Under the pieces are notes generated by a model. That model ran no database searches, was not told the DNA's origin, and saw only the letters and a list, made by a program, of their open reading frames with translations. From Deltaproteobacteria bacterium (GTDB lineage: Bacteria > Desulfobacterota > Desulfobulbia > Desulfobulbales > Desulfobulbaceae): a stretch of DNA of 32,951 nucleotides. Position numbers and translations under genes: made by a program. This document shows, piece after piece, positions 24,112-32,858 of this stretch; position 1 is the first letter of the stretch, and every line of letters starts with the position of its first letter. Where the stretch lies: contig JAJRQC010000002.1 in assembly GCA_024280455.1 (NCBI GenBank), forward strand, positions 1 to 32,951, given 5' to 3'.

Positions 24112-25404
24112 CTACTGCAGGGCGGGATTAAAATAGCCGAACCGCAACCATGGAAACTGTTGTTTGAGCTCTCTGTGCCAGTTCATCATTCCCATGGCAG
24201 GCCCTGCAGGTGAAAAATCGATGGAACGTAGGTAATATTCCGGATCCAGATTCAGATTGCGCAGTTGAATAAGATCCGGTCGCTCGGCGGTGATCAACTC
24301 GCAGAGGGCACTGAACTCTTCCTGGTCGTCGGTAAAGCCGGGCAGGATAAAGTAGTTAAGGGAAACGTGTCGTCCATGGGCCTTCATGATTTTTATGGAG
24401 CGGCGGACATCGGAAAAATCAAATCCCCTTGGTTTGTAGTAGCGGCCATGGTATTTGATCTGGGCGCTGTTTATGGAGATTCGGATGGAATCCAGCCCGG
24501 CGGCAGCCAGCTGTTCCACCGCATCCGGCAGACTGCCGTTGGTATTGAGGTTGATTGTGCCCTTATCGGTCCTGGCACGGATACGTTGAATGGCACGCTG
24601 TATGGTTTCGGCCTGGAGCAGTGGTTCTCCCTCGCAGCCCTGACCAAAGCTGACCACCGGTTTGGGTGCCGTCTGCAGGTGTGCAATCGCAACCTCGGCA
24701 ATTTCGGCCGGGCTCGGTACAAACCGGATACGATCCTGGGTGGACCGGCAACAGCCGGAGGGCTGCAGGGAAATACAGCCGACGCAGGAAGCATTACAGG
24801 TCGGTGAGCAGGGAAGCGGCGCTTCCCAGCGATTCAAGAACAGGTTGCGTGCGGCCGGGCAGCCATAGGTCAGGCAGCATTTACCCAGGTGCTGGATCAA
24901 GCGGTTGTCCGGATATTCCTGTAGTTTTTTCCAGGTTTTTCTATTTATGCGATCTTGATCAAATTGTACCGGATCCTGGCGAATGTCTGCATCGGACCTG
25001 AAGGCGGCAACGTAAAACTTACCATCACTCCAGCCCACAGCGGTGTAGGCAAAGAGCGGCAGCAGGGGGGCATCGTCACCAATGGTCTGGTAGGCTGCCG
25101 TATAGACGGCGGTATGGGCCGGAGCCATAAATGCGGCGACCGCCTGAATGGTCTCGCCGGGCGTATAGGGATTGGTGTCGAGCAGTGCCGGTTCCAGGGT
25201 GTCCGGTTCAAGGCCCACCGGCAGGCGGGAAGGGAGAACAAACAGTTCACTGCCCTCGGGCAGCTCTATAAGTTCTTCTGCGGTCGGATTGCAAAAGATC
25301 CCTGCGCTGCAGCCGGCCATGTGCAGACCGTCATAATCCAGGATATCGCCGCTGCTGTTGGCAAAAACCAGATTCAGCTTACTGGGCCGGGAAGACAAAA
25401 CCAA
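24112..25404 (-). CDS. radical SAM protein with extra cysteines
   Basis: A radical SAM protein of up to 430 residues. The 4Fe-4S motif is C203-x3-C207-x2-C210 (CNASCVGC), followed by SFGQGCEGEPLL (a GGEP-type motif), TINLNTNGSLPDAVEQL and SIRISINSA, all typical of the core barrel. The N-terminal 190 residues form a separate domain I do not recognise. It is rich in cysteines just before the motif (C176, C177, C182 and C199), perhaps for another cluster. The reaction is unknown. The start is uncertain: 25404 is a TTG with no ribosome site, and another TTG lies at 25398. It shares direction with the 140-residue gene 77 bp upstream and with glgP. Confidence 0.8.
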   Translation of the reverse strand: MVLSSRPSKLNLVFANSSGDILDYDGLHMAGCSAGIFCNPTAEELIELPEGSELFVLPSRLPVGLEPDTLEPALLDTNPYTPGETIQAVAAFMAPAHTAVYTAAYQTIGDDAPLLPLFAYTAVGWSDGKFYVAAFRSDADIRQDPVQFDQDRINRKTWKKLQEYPDNRLIQHLGKCCLTYGCPAARNLFLNRWEAPLPCSPTCNASCVGCISLQPSGCCRSTQDRIRFVPSPAEIAEVAIAHLQTAPKPVVSFGQGCEGEPLLQAETIQRAIQRIRARTDKGTINLNTNGSLPDAVEQLAAAGLDSIRISINSAQIKYHGRYYKPRGFDFSDVRRSIKIMKAHGRHVSLNYFILPGFTDDQEEFSALCELITAERPDLIQLRNLNLDPEYYLRSIDFSPAGPAMGMMNWHRELKQQFPWLRFGYFNPALQ

Positions 25405-25481
25405 GGTGGCAGAGTGTAGTGGTTACAGGTAGAAGGCCGCATGGGTACTGAAATCATGTGCCGGTGCTGTGTCGATTTTGG

Positions 25482-25904
25482 TCATCTCGGCCTGATTTTT
25501 GACATGATGGAGTCAACGGCCCGGTACACATCAAGATCATCCCCGAACACGTCCTGAATATGAGGATGATTGATAAGGTCTTCAACAATATATTGAGTGA
25601 TAAAGAGGCTGATGATATTTGGATCCTGAGTCAGGGTCCGGAGCGGGGCAATTTTAAACTGCATATCAAATTCCTCCATGTCGCTCATTGCTCCCAGCTG
25701 CTTTTCCATGACTTCACGAATGGCCTGATCTGAATTGGTTTCAATGATATGCTGGTCAAGCAGGCGCTGGACAAGTGCGGTTGATAGCTCGGCGGCATTG
25801 TCTCTGGCCTTGCGCAGCATAAAACGGCGTTCTCGTTCCCGCTTGCGGTCAATGGCATCAATAGTTTTGTTTGTGGAACTGCTCGGGTTCATGTGACGGG
25901 CCAT
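25482..25904 (-). CDS. unrecognised 140-residue protein
   Basis: I do not recognise this protein. It is soluble, charged and helical, with a basic N-terminus (RKRERERRFMLRKARDN, about 20-36) and a C-terminal segment NIISLFITQYIVEDLINHPHIQDVFG. There are no cysteine, signal or membrane features. The start is well supported: AAGGAG stands six bases before ATG 25904. It lies 63 bp after glgP and 77 bp before the radical SAM gene in the same direction, so cotranscription with either is plausible. Confidence 0.75.
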   Translation of the reverse strand: MARHMNPSSSTNKTIDAIDRKRERERRFMLRKARDNAAELSTALVQRLLDQHIIETNSDQAIREVMEKQLGAMSDMEEFDMQFKIAPLRTLTQDPNIISLFITQYIVEDLINHPHIQDVFGDDLDVYRAVDSIMSKIRPR

Positions 25905-25967
25905 GACATACTCCTTAAATAGAATAGTAATGCATATTCGGCGTGATAGACGATTTGTGCACTGTGT

Positions 25968-28157
25968 TTACTGGTCGCTGTCGCTTTGATACAACTGCTG
26001 AAAAGCCTCAACTGAAGCCGCCGTTTTGCTTTCCAGCTTCAGATCGTATTTCTTAACGTATTCCGCAGCCATCCGGTGGGTATTGAAAATCGGTACATTG
26101 AACCTGAGGTTGTTGACGGCAATCTGCATGTACTTGTCGGGATGATTATAAAAAAGGTTTAGTATTTCAGGCAACAGCTGATAAAACGAGAGAGAATCCT
26201 CGCCATAAAGGAGTGAATCCGGATCCTCGCTCAGATTTGCGTCCTCAATCGGGCCTTCATAACCGAATTTCCATCCGGTCAGGCCGTCGTGATACCCCTC
26301 CACCCACCAGCCGTCCATAACGCTGATGTTCGGGGCTCCGTTTATGGCGGCCTTCATGCCGCTGGTTCCGGATGCCTCAAGCGGGCGTTTTGGGCTGTTG
26401 AGCCAGGCGTGCACCCCGGAAACCATCATTTTGGCAATCAGCATATCATACCCGGGAATAAAAACCAGTTTTGCCAGACCGTTACTCTTACGGTACAACT
26501 CTTCCTGATTATCAAGGATCAGCTTGAGCACGGATTTCCCAGGCTCATCAGCCGGGTGGGCCTTACCGGCAAAGACAAAGTTGACCGGCTGGTTTTTTTT
26601 GGTCAGGATCTCCGCCAGGGTGGATATATCATCAAAAATCAGATCTGCTCGTTTGTAGGTCGAAAAACGGCGAGCAAAACCAATGGTAAAGGCACCCGGT
26701 TCAAGTTTTAGAGTTTCAGGGAGCCGGGAAAGATAGTTAGGTGGATCAATCCAGGTCTCAAGCATCTGGTTTCGATGCGTTGTCAACATGGTGTTGATAT
26801 AATCAATCAGGGCAATATTATCTTTTTCCCAGGCCGCTCTAAGATCCCGGGAAAGCTCGGGGACGTCGGCTGCCAGTTCGGCAAAGATACCAGGGTTGTC
26901 TCGCCATCCGGTAAGTTCAGGATGGTTGTCAAAAACCCTGGCCCGGTTTTCGCTGATCCAGGTCAGGTGATGAACGCCGTTGGTTACAGCGGTGATCTTG
27001 TCGGCAAATTTGGGGAATTGCCTGCGGGTGACGTCCCGATGCAGTCGACTGACACTGTTGACCGCCCGGTTGACCCGCATGGCCAGGGCCGTGAAATTGT
27101 ATTCACCCGGGTACTCTTCGTCTTCGGCCAGCAGGTCAAGGATACGCTGACAGACCTTGTGGTTGATCCCGGAATACATGGCTCTCGGGAAACGGTCATG
27201 CCCTGCCTTGACCGGTGTATGGATGGTGTAGACAATCCGTTGGGAAACGGTATCCACAGCCTGCAGGATATCCTGCTCGCTCATGGTGTTATAAAATGTA
27301 TCTCCCAGCTGTTTTTTCAGTTCCCTCTGAATCAGATGCAGGGAAACGGCAACTCCGTGCTGTTCATTGAGGTGAATTGTATGGGCCGTAAAGCCCAGCG
27401 TTCGCATGAGCGGGAGCGCACAGGAACCCAGCATCCGTCGCTGGTTGGCTTTCATGACCATTGTCTTGGCATTGTACAGCTGTTCAGCGGCCTCTCGTAT
27501 CCAGGGCGGTGAGGATGGGATCTTGTAATCAATGAGAAACTCGGGCACAAAGTAATCGAGTTCTTCACTGATTTCCATCTTCATCCAGACCTGGGCTTTG
27601 ATCTGTTCCGGTTCGTCTTGTGTGTTGAAGAATGGTACGGTTATTTCAAGAGGCGCATCCGGATTTTGGGGATCATGGAGTTGAAACAGGGTAGGGGTTT
27701 CCTCCGGCATCCAATGCGTGGCCTGGTCGATCTGACCAACCTTGGAATCGACAAACTGGGAAAAATATCCCTCCCTGTAGAGCAGGCTGATTGCCAGCAC
27801 CGGAATATGCATGTCGGCCAGGCTCTTTAGCGTATCTCCAGCCAGTACCCCGAGGCCGCCGCTGTAGTTGGGAATTTTTCGCGGTCCATGCAGGTATTTC
27901 TGGATAAAGGCATTAACCACCGGGTCATCACTGTCCGTGATGTTCTGCTCATGAAGAAAATCCAGCAGTGGATGAAAGACATCCGGATCAGCCCCGATTT
28001 CCATGGAAATATAGGCCACTGAATTTCCGTCTGCTGTCCGGAGTCCGGACCAGACCTTATCGAAAATTGCCTGAGGAATACCAAAAAAAGTCCCAAATTC
28101 GTTATGGGAGACCAGTTCTTTTTCCGTGTCGATTGTAATTGCTTTTTCTGCTGTCAC
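25968..28157 (-). CDS. glgP: alpha-glucan (glycogen) phosphorylase
   Basis: Releases glucose-1-phosphate from glycogen or maltodextrin; GT35 family, PLP-dependent. 729 residues, the compact form without the long N-terminal regulatory extension of muscle-type enzymes. Landmarks are VAYISMEIGADPDVFHPLL, NYSGGLGVLAGDTLKS, HLNEQHGV, TIGFARRFSTYKRADL, FAGKAHPADEPGKS and the PLP-binding loop EASGTSGMKAA with Lys602. The start codon is GTG 28157 and has no clear ribosome site, so it is moderately uncertain. Other glycogen genes are not in the window. It is probably followed by the 140-residue gene. Confidence 0.93.
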   Translation of the reverse strand: MTAEKAITIDTEKELVSHNEFGTFFGIPQAIFDKVWSGLRTADGNSVAYISMEIGADPDVFHPLLDFLHEQNITDSDDPVVNAFIQKYLHGPRKIPNYSGGLGVLAGDTLKSLADMHIPVLAISLLYREGYFSQFVDSKVGQIDQATHWMPEETPTLFQLHDPQNPDAPLEITVPFFNTQDEPEQIKAQVWMKMEISEELDYFVPEFLIDYKIPSSPPWIREAAEQLYNAKTMVMKANQRRMLGSCALPLMRTLGFTAHTIHLNEQHGVAVSLHLIQRELKKQLGDTFYNTMSEQDILQAVDTVSQRIVYTIHTPVKAGHDRFPRAMYSGINHKVCQRILDLLAEDEEYPGEYNFTALAMRVNRAVNSVSRLHRDVTRRQFPKFADKITAVTNGVHHLTWISENRARVFDNHPELTGWRDNPGIFAELAADVPELSRDLRAAWEKDNIALIDYINTMLTTHRNQMLETWIDPPNYLSRLPETLKLEPGAFTIGFARRFSTYKRADLIFDDISTLAEILTKKNQPVNFVFAGKAHPADEPGKSVLKLILDNQEELYRKSNGLAKLVFIPGYDMLIAKMMVSGVHAWLNSPKRPLEASGTSGMKAAINGAPNISVMDGWWVEGYHDGLTGWKFGYEGPIEDANLSEDPDSLLYGEDSLSFYQLLPEILNLFYNHPDKYMQIAVNNLRFNVPIFNTHRMAAEYVKKYDLKLESKTAASVEAFQQLYQSDSDQ

Positions 28158-28362
28158 TTGCGGATACGTATATAGCTCAAAAAAGGAATGTTTCGGAGGC
28201 GTCGCTTCGTTTTTAACTCTGTTGTTCCCTGATATCTAAAGTCGACCTGAATTTCTAAGACTCTCAAACTAGAAGGGCTGATGCTGTTTTGCAAGCTAAT
28301 TTCTTTTGTCTGAAAAAAATGTAACGGTTCCGGAAGAGGTAAAACTTTCCTTTACCCGGGCA

Positions 28363-28472
28363 TGTAACTGTTCAGGAGTGCCCCAAATTTGCTGATTTAG
28401 GTCTTTGAAGCATACTTATACTCTTCGAGAAGGCCGAAATGAGTGAAGATGGGATGCTCCTGAACAGTTACA
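28363..28472. mobile_element. MITE-like element with 16-bp terminal inverted repeats
   Basis: TGTAACTGTTCAGGAG at 28363-28378 and its exact complement at 28457-28472 bound a 110-bp non-coding element. No target-site duplication is evident. A near copy of the end (TGTAACGGTTCCGGA) lies at 28319-28333. The element ends only 9 bases before the predicted pal promoter. The parent insertion sequence was not identified. Confidence 0.65.
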
Positions 28473-28480
28473 AAAAAATG

Positions 28481-28528
28481 TTGTATTCCTTTTGCAAAGA
28501 AGTAGAATTATGAACCAGTTGAACTGGT
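28481..28528 (+). promoter_or_regulatory. possible pal promoter with palindromic operator
   Basis: TTGTAT (28481-28486), a 16-bp spacer and TAGAAT (28503-28508) make a plausible promoter. Immediately downstream, ACCAGTT-g-AACTGGT (28514-28528) is a perfect palindrome at the predicted transcription start, where a repressor could bind. Confidence 0.4.
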
Positions 28529-28578
28529 GCAGGCTTTTAAATCGGTAGGCCGTACGATGTATCCACTGGGAGGATAAC

Positions 28579-29100
28579 ATGCAGAAAGACGTATCGTTGT
28601 GGAAGTTTTTTGTGTTGGCTTTTTTTTTCAGCGTACTTTTAGTTGGTTGTAGTGAAAAGGCCCCGAAGCCGGAGGAGTCCATGACGGCAACAGAGGGGTT
28701 GGGCCCGGCAGAGTCTCTGGACACGCAGGCAAGCGAAATCGCTGTCACCATGGAAGGGAGAACCTCCGGACCGATGTTGCCCGTGTACTTTTCTTTTGAC
28801 TCCGCTGCCATAGAAGGTGATCAGGTTTCCAGGGTTGAGAAGAATGCTGATTTTATCAAAGAAAATTCCACAATCCAGGTGCGAATAGAGGGCAATTGCG
28901 ACCCTCGGGGAACCAGAGAGTATAATCTGGCCCTGGGGGAACGTCGGGCACAGAGTGCCAAGAAATATCTGGTTAATCTCGGTGTTGCCGGCGGGCAGTT
29001 GACTACGATCAGCTGGGGCGAGGAAAAATTGTTGTTGTATGGGCATGATGAGTTGTCCTGGGCCCAGAACCGACGCGCTGATTTTGTGATAGTGAAATAA
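28579..29100 (+). CDS. pal: peptidoglycan-associated lipoprotein (Pal, OmpA family)
   Basis: An outer membrane lipoprotein that ties the membrane to peptidoglycan in the Tol-Pal system. 173 residues; signal peptide with lipobox LLVGC, so lipidation at Cys24. The OmpA-like domain (about 65-173) has VYFSFDSAAIEGD, QVRIEGNCDPRGTREYNLALG and ERRAQSAKKYLVNLGV, and ends NRRADFVIVK; the Asp/Arg pair of the diaminopimelate-binding site is kept. GGGAGGA precedes the ATG. The other tol genes are not adjacent in this window. A terminator follows at 29175. Confidence 0.9.
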   Translation: MQKDVSLWKFFVLAFFFSVLLVGCSEKAPKPEESMTATEGLGPAESLDTQASEIAVTMEGRTSGPMLPVYFSFDSAAIEGDQVSRVEKNADFIKENSTIQVRIEGNCDPRGTREYNLALGERRAQSAKKYLVNLGVAGGQLTTISWGEEKLLLYGHDELSWAQNRRADFVIVK

Positions 29101-29174
29101 GACTAAGCATCGTTTGCCGGATGGAGATGTAGGCCTCTATCCGGTTCCAGAAACTCCTCAAGGTTGCCTCAAGT

Positions 29175-29195
29175 GCGACTCAGTCGCCTCTTTTT
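29175..29195 (+). terminator. terminator after pal
   Basis: GCGAC-tca-GTCGC (29175-29187) followed by CTCTTTTTATT. Confidence 0.65.
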
Positions 29196-29233
29196 ATTAT
29201 CTGGACGAATTTTTCCGGTGCAATCTAATAGTT

Positions 29234-29275
29234 AGTGTTCGACTATACACTCCGAGTGTTCGACTATACACTCCG
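29234..29275. repeat. perfect tandem repeat, two 21-bp hairpin units
   Basis: Two identical 21-bp units lie back to back (29234-29254 and 29255-29275). Each contains AGTGT...ACACT and can form a small hairpin. A decayed third half (CAGTGTCCGG) follows. It lies in the pal-skp gap (29101-29459), which otherwise shows only the pal terminator. Confidence 0.8.
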
Positions 29276-29459
29276 GGGTCAGTGTCCGGCAGTGTGTATC
29301 AGCACGACTGAACTGTGAAAATGGTTAGGAAACCCGGGATGATCTGTTTCCCTGTATCCCCGGGGGGAGTGTTTAAGTTACAGCAGCTCTCTTATGGTTG
29401 CTCTGCAGTTGCGTATTCATAACAATCTGTTACATTTTTAATGTATGAGGAAGGTAAAA

Positions 29460-29993
29460 ATGAAAAATAAAATCTGGTTGAGCAGTGTGTTCATGGTTGG
29501 TGTGTTTTTTGCGATGTCTCTGGTAACGACCGGCAGCGCCTTTGCCGGGGACACAAAAATCGGCGTGATTAACATGCAGAAAGTACTGGCAAGTTCCGCC
29601 GCCGGCAAGAAGGCCCAGAAAGAACTGGAAAAGAAGATGAATGAGTTGAAGGCAACCTTTAAGAAGGATGAGGATGCTCTTTTAGCCTTGCAGAAGGAAA
29701 TCGAGAAAAAAAGCTCGGCCTGGAGTGATGAGATGAAGCAGGAAAAGGCTATTGAGTTTCAGAAGAAACGACGGGATCTCGGGACCAAGCAGGAAGATGC
29801 CAATATAGAATTAAAGCAGCTCCGTGAAAAACATCTGGCGCCTATCCTCAAAAAGCTTGAGCGAGTCGTCAAGGATGAGGCTGAAAAGGGCGGATACACC
29901 ATTATTCTGCCGAACAATGCCGTACTCTACAAATCCGATGATGCTGATATAACAGCGGCGGTCACCAAGGCCCTTGATGCGGCAATGAAATAG
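29460..29993 (+). CDS. skp: periplasmic chaperone Skp/OmpH family
   Basis: Escorts unfolded outer membrane proteins through the periplasm. 177 residues from ATG 29460, which has GGAAGG at good spacing; an ATG at 29445 would add five residues. The signal peptide ends SAFAGD near residue 29. The mature part starts KIGVINMQKVLASSAAGKKAQ, followed by two long charged helices (about 50-140, the Skp tentacles) and the closing strand YTIILPNNAVLYKSDDADIT, typical of the family. It heads a run with the DUF3786 gene (25 bp away), rfaE1 and yicC. Confidence 0.9.
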   Translation: MKNKIWLSSVFMVGVFFAMSLVTTGSAFAGDTKIGVINMQKVLASSAAGKKAQKELEKKMNELKATFKKDEDALLALQKEIEKKSSAWSDEMKQEKAIEFQKKRRDLGTKQEDANIELKQLREKHLAPILKKLERVVKDEAEKGGYTIILPNNAVLYKSDDADITAAVTKALDAAMK

Positions 29994-30018
29994 AGCCGGT
30001 TCAGGCAATCAGCTCATT

Positions 30019-30840
30019 GTGAACCCACTTGAGTTTATAGCGTATACGCCGAAAAGCAACTGTGGCAGCTGTGGACACCCCACCTGCCTGGCCTTTGCCG
30101 TTGCCGTGACCAAAGGCGGGGCTCCGGCAACAGATTGTCCGTATGTCGATCCTGCCGCCCTGCCGCCTGAATTCAGGCAGGGAAAAGCAGACGGAAATTT
30201 ACAGGCGGTGGAGCGGGGCCAGGACGAGCGCGATATGGCGCTGGTTGCCCATTTGAAATCCAAGATCAGAGACCTGGATTTTCAGCAGCTCTCCAGGCGG
30301 CTTGGTGCCCGCTGGTCTCCTGATCGGCCCGATATTTTACAATTTATTTACCTGGGCCGTCAGGTGGAGATAGGACGCAATCACCTTGAGGTCGATGGTG
30401 GGCAGCTGGTGGACCCCAGGGATCAGATACTGGTATACAACTATGTTGCATTCGGTGGGGGGCAGGCTCCTGAAGGGACCTGGGTGGGGATGGAAAGTCT
30501 GCCCAATTCCATTTCCAAAATTCGCACTCTGGCCACCTACTGCGAGCAGCGGCTGGCAGAGTGTTTTTCCGGTCGTGGCGGGCGGTTGACCGAACTCTGC
30601 CTGTGCGTCGGAGGTGTACAGGGGCCTGCCGATCAGAGTGCTGATGTCGGTATGATCTTACCGGTATTACCCTATGTGCCGCTGTATCTCTTATTCTGGG
30701 ATGAAGAACCGGAAGACGGTTTTGAGGCGAAGATAAAAATTTTGTTTGATCATCAGGTTATGGATTTTCTTGATCTTGAGTCATTGGTTTTTGCTGCCGA
30801 ACGGATGGCGGATCGGTTGATGGAGCTTGACCGGGCATGA
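30019..30840 (+). CDS. DUF3786 protein with N-terminal 4Fe-4S domain
   Basis: 273 residues from GTG 30019. An N-terminal iron-sulfur domain of the CdhD/RnfB type has Cys15, Cys18, Cys23 and Cys40 (NCGSCGHPTC then DCP), which should bind one 4Fe-4S cluster. The rest (about 65-270) matches the DUF3786 pattern as I know it: DILQFIYLGRQVEIGRNHLEV, DQILVYNYVAFGGG, VGMESLPNSISKI and LPVLPYVPLYLLFWDEEPEDGF. Such proteins are common in strict anaerobes and their function is unknown. The start lacks a strong ribosome site. The stop overlaps the rfaE1 start as ATGA, which implies coupled translation with an LPS heptose gene. Confidence 0.8.
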   Translation: MNPLEFIAYTPKSNCGSCGHPTCLAFAVAVTKGGAPATDCPYVDPAALPPEFRQGKADGNLQAVERGQDERDMALVAHLKSKIRDLDFQQLSRRLGARWSPDRPDILQFIYLGRQVEIGRNHLEVDGGQLVDPRDQILVYNYVAFGGGQAPEGTWVGMESLPNSISKIRTLATYCEQRLAECFSGRGGRLTELCLCVGGVQGPADQSADVGMILPVLPYVPLYLLFWDEEPEDGFEAKIKILFDHQVMDFLDLESLVFAAERMADRLMELDRA

Positions 30841-31844
30841 GTACCGCAGAGTTAATAGATGCCGTTGCCCGCTTCGGCGATATCCGTATCCTGGTCATCG
30901 GCGATATTATTGTCGATCATTTTGTATGGGGCAGTGTATCGAGGATTTCTCCGGAAGCCCCAGTCCCGGTGGTCAACGTCAGCAAAGAGGAACTGCTGCT
31001 CGGCGGCAGTGCCAATGTTCTGCGCAATATTGCCTCACTCGGAGGCGGAGGTGCCCTCTGCGGACTGATCGGGTCCGACCCCATGGGTGAGGAGGTCCTT
31101 CGTCTGATGGGAGGCTTGCCGGCTCCGGTCTCCGGACTTGTTGCCGGTAAACGTCCGACAACTGTGAAGACCAGGGTCGTTGCCCAGGGCCAGCAGGTGG
31201 TTCGCTTTGACCGGGAAGAAACCGGTCCGCCGTCTGCGAAAACCCTTGACCTGCTCCTGTCCTATCTTGAGGATCATCTTGCCGGTTTTGATGCTGTTAT
31301 TGTCTCTGATTACGCCAAGGGCGTGGTCAACGAGCAGCTGATGATTCGTTTGCACCAGCTGTTGGCCCGGATTCGTGAGCGGGAAAATACTCTGCTGCCG
31401 CTCATCGTTGATCCCAAGCCCATGAATCTGCACCGGTTTGTCGGTGCGACCATTATAACCCCGAACCACCATGAAGTAGAGAAGATGAGCGGGATGCTGG
31501 TTGTTGACGACCAGAGCCTGCTGGCCGCAGCCAGGCAGATTCGGGAGGAGATAGACTGCCGGGCGGTTCTTGTGACCCGGGGCGAGGCCGGTATGGCCCT
31601 GTTGCAGGACGACGACACCCTGGTGACCATCCCGACCATGGCCAAGGAAGTCTATGATGTGACCGGGGCCGGGGATACGGTTGCCGCAACCCTTGCACTC
31701 GGGCTGGCGGCGGGATGCTCCATGAAAGATGCGGCGATTCTGGCCAATCATGCGGCCGGTATCGTGGTCGGTAAGGTGGGCACGGCCTCGGTGAGCAGCC
31801 TTGAATTGCAGGAAGCACTGGTCATTGCTGACGGATCAGTATAA
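30837..31844 (+). CDS. rfaE1: D-glycero-beta-D-manno-heptose-7-phosphate kinase
   Basis: Phosphorylates heptose-7-phosphate at C1 in the route to ADP-heptose for the LPS core. 335 residues of the PfkB/ribokinase family: DIRILVIGDIIVDHFVWG (about 16-33), VSRISPEAPVPVV, LGGSANVLRNIASLGG (about 55-70), VKTRVVAQGQQVVRFDRE, ITPNHHEV, and the anion-hole/catalytic motif DVTGAGDTVAATLALG (about 275-290). The cytidylyltransferase half found in fused HldE is absent, so a separate RfaE2/HldC gene is expected elsewhere. It overlaps the DUF3786 gene and precedes yicC by 28 bp. Confidence 0.92.
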   Translation: MSTAELIDAVARFGDIRILVIGDIIVDHFVWGSVSRISPEAPVPVVNVSKEELLLGGSANVLRNIASLGGGGALCGLIGSDPMGEEVLRLMGGLPAPVSGLVAGKRPTTVKTRVVAQGQQVVRFDREETGPPSAKTLDLLLSYLEDHLAGFDAVIVSDYAKGVVNEQLMIRLHQLLARIRERENTLLPLIVDPKPMNLHRFVGATIITPNHHEVEKMSGMLVVDDQSLLAAARQIREEIDCRAVLVTRGEAGMALLQDDDTLVTIPTMAKEVYDVTGAGDTVAATLALGLAAGCSMKDAAILANHAAGIVVGKVGTASVSSLELQEALVIADGSV

Positions 31845-31872
31845 TTCCGGAAGAGAACTGGGAGAAAAAAAT

Positions 31873-32754
31873 ATGCGGCCACGAAGTATGACCGGTTTCG
31901 GACGGGGTGAAGCCCAGGCCGAGGGGCGAACCTGGACGGTTGAAATAAAAACCGTCAACCATCGTTTTCTGGATCAGCGCATCGTCCTGCCCCGGAGTTT
32001 CAGCGGCCTGGAGGAGCGGGTAAAAAAACTGATCGCCGGTCGGCTTGACCGCGGCCGGGTCGAGGTCAATGTCGGCCTGCAGGGTGATACCTCAGCCGGG
32101 GTCAGCCTGCAGGTCAATATGAACCTTGCCGAACAGTATCACCGCTGCCTGCAGCAGATCAATGAAGAACTTGGGCTCGGATACCATATCGGCCTTGGCG
32201 ACATGCTCACCCTGCGTGACGTTATTCGTCAGCAGGAAGAGGGGGTTGATCTGGATGCGGAGTGGAAGACTCTCAGCCAGGCGGTCACTGCGGCGCTTGA
32301 TGAATGTGATCGCATGCGGGAACAGGAAGGGCAGTCCCTGAAGAATGATCTGGGCGGCCGCCTGCAGAGTTTTACCCGGATTGTTCGGACCATAGAGGAA
32401 CAGGTGCCCGAGCTTCTGGAGCTGCGGCAGCAGGAGTTGAAGGTACGGATCGAAAAGCTGCTGGATGGACTTGATATGGATCCGGCTCGTTTTGCCCAGG
32501 AAGCGGCCTACATGGCGGATAAGGCCGATGTGACCGAGGAAATAGTCCGATTGCACAGCCATATTGATCAGTTTGATCGGTTTCTGGCCGGTGATGAGCC
32601 GGTCGGCCGCAGGCTTGATTTTCTTCTCCAGGAGTTCCTGCGTGAAGTGAACACCCTGGCCTCGAAGATCAGTAATGGCTCCATTGCCCATCTTGGAGTG
32701 GAGATGAAAAATGAGATCGAGAAACTGCGCGAGCAGGTGCAGAATATAGAGTAG
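31873..32754 (+). CDS. yicC: YicC-family endoribonuclease
   Basis: 293 residues from ATG 31873, with GGGAG eight bases upstream; the open frame begins 24 codons earlier inside rfaE1. YicC-type proteins are endoribonucleases linked to RNA decay and stress. Family features are MTGFGRGEA at the start, VEIKTVNHRFLDQRIVLPRSFSGLE (about 22-46) and the C-terminal ADKADVTEEIVRLHSHIDQF with RRLDFLLQEFLREVNTLASKI (about 215-275). In many bacteria gmk follows; here the sequence continues into an imperfect palindrome and the window ends. Confidence 0.93.
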   Translation: MRPRSMTGFGRGEAQAEGRTWTVEIKTVNHRFLDQRIVLPRSFSGLEERVKKLIAGRLDRGRVEVNVGLQGDTSAGVSLQVNMNLAEQYHRCLQQINEELGLGYHIGLGDMLTLRDVIRQQEEGVDLDAEWKTLSQAVTAALDECDRMREQEGQSLKNDLGGRLQSFTRIVRTIEEQVPELLELRQQELKVRIEKLLDGLDMDPARFAQEAAYMADKADVTEEIVRLHSHIDQFDRFLAGDEPVGRRLDFLLQEFLREVNTLASKISNGSIAHLGVEMKNEIEKLREQVQNIE

Positions 32755-32858
32755 ACTTCAGGCAGAGTTGTTTGCCGCTATGGACAACAGACTTAAGAAT
32801 TGCTGATACCACTTAGGGCTTGTAGGAAAATAACATGGCTGATATTGCGCTTAGGTTT

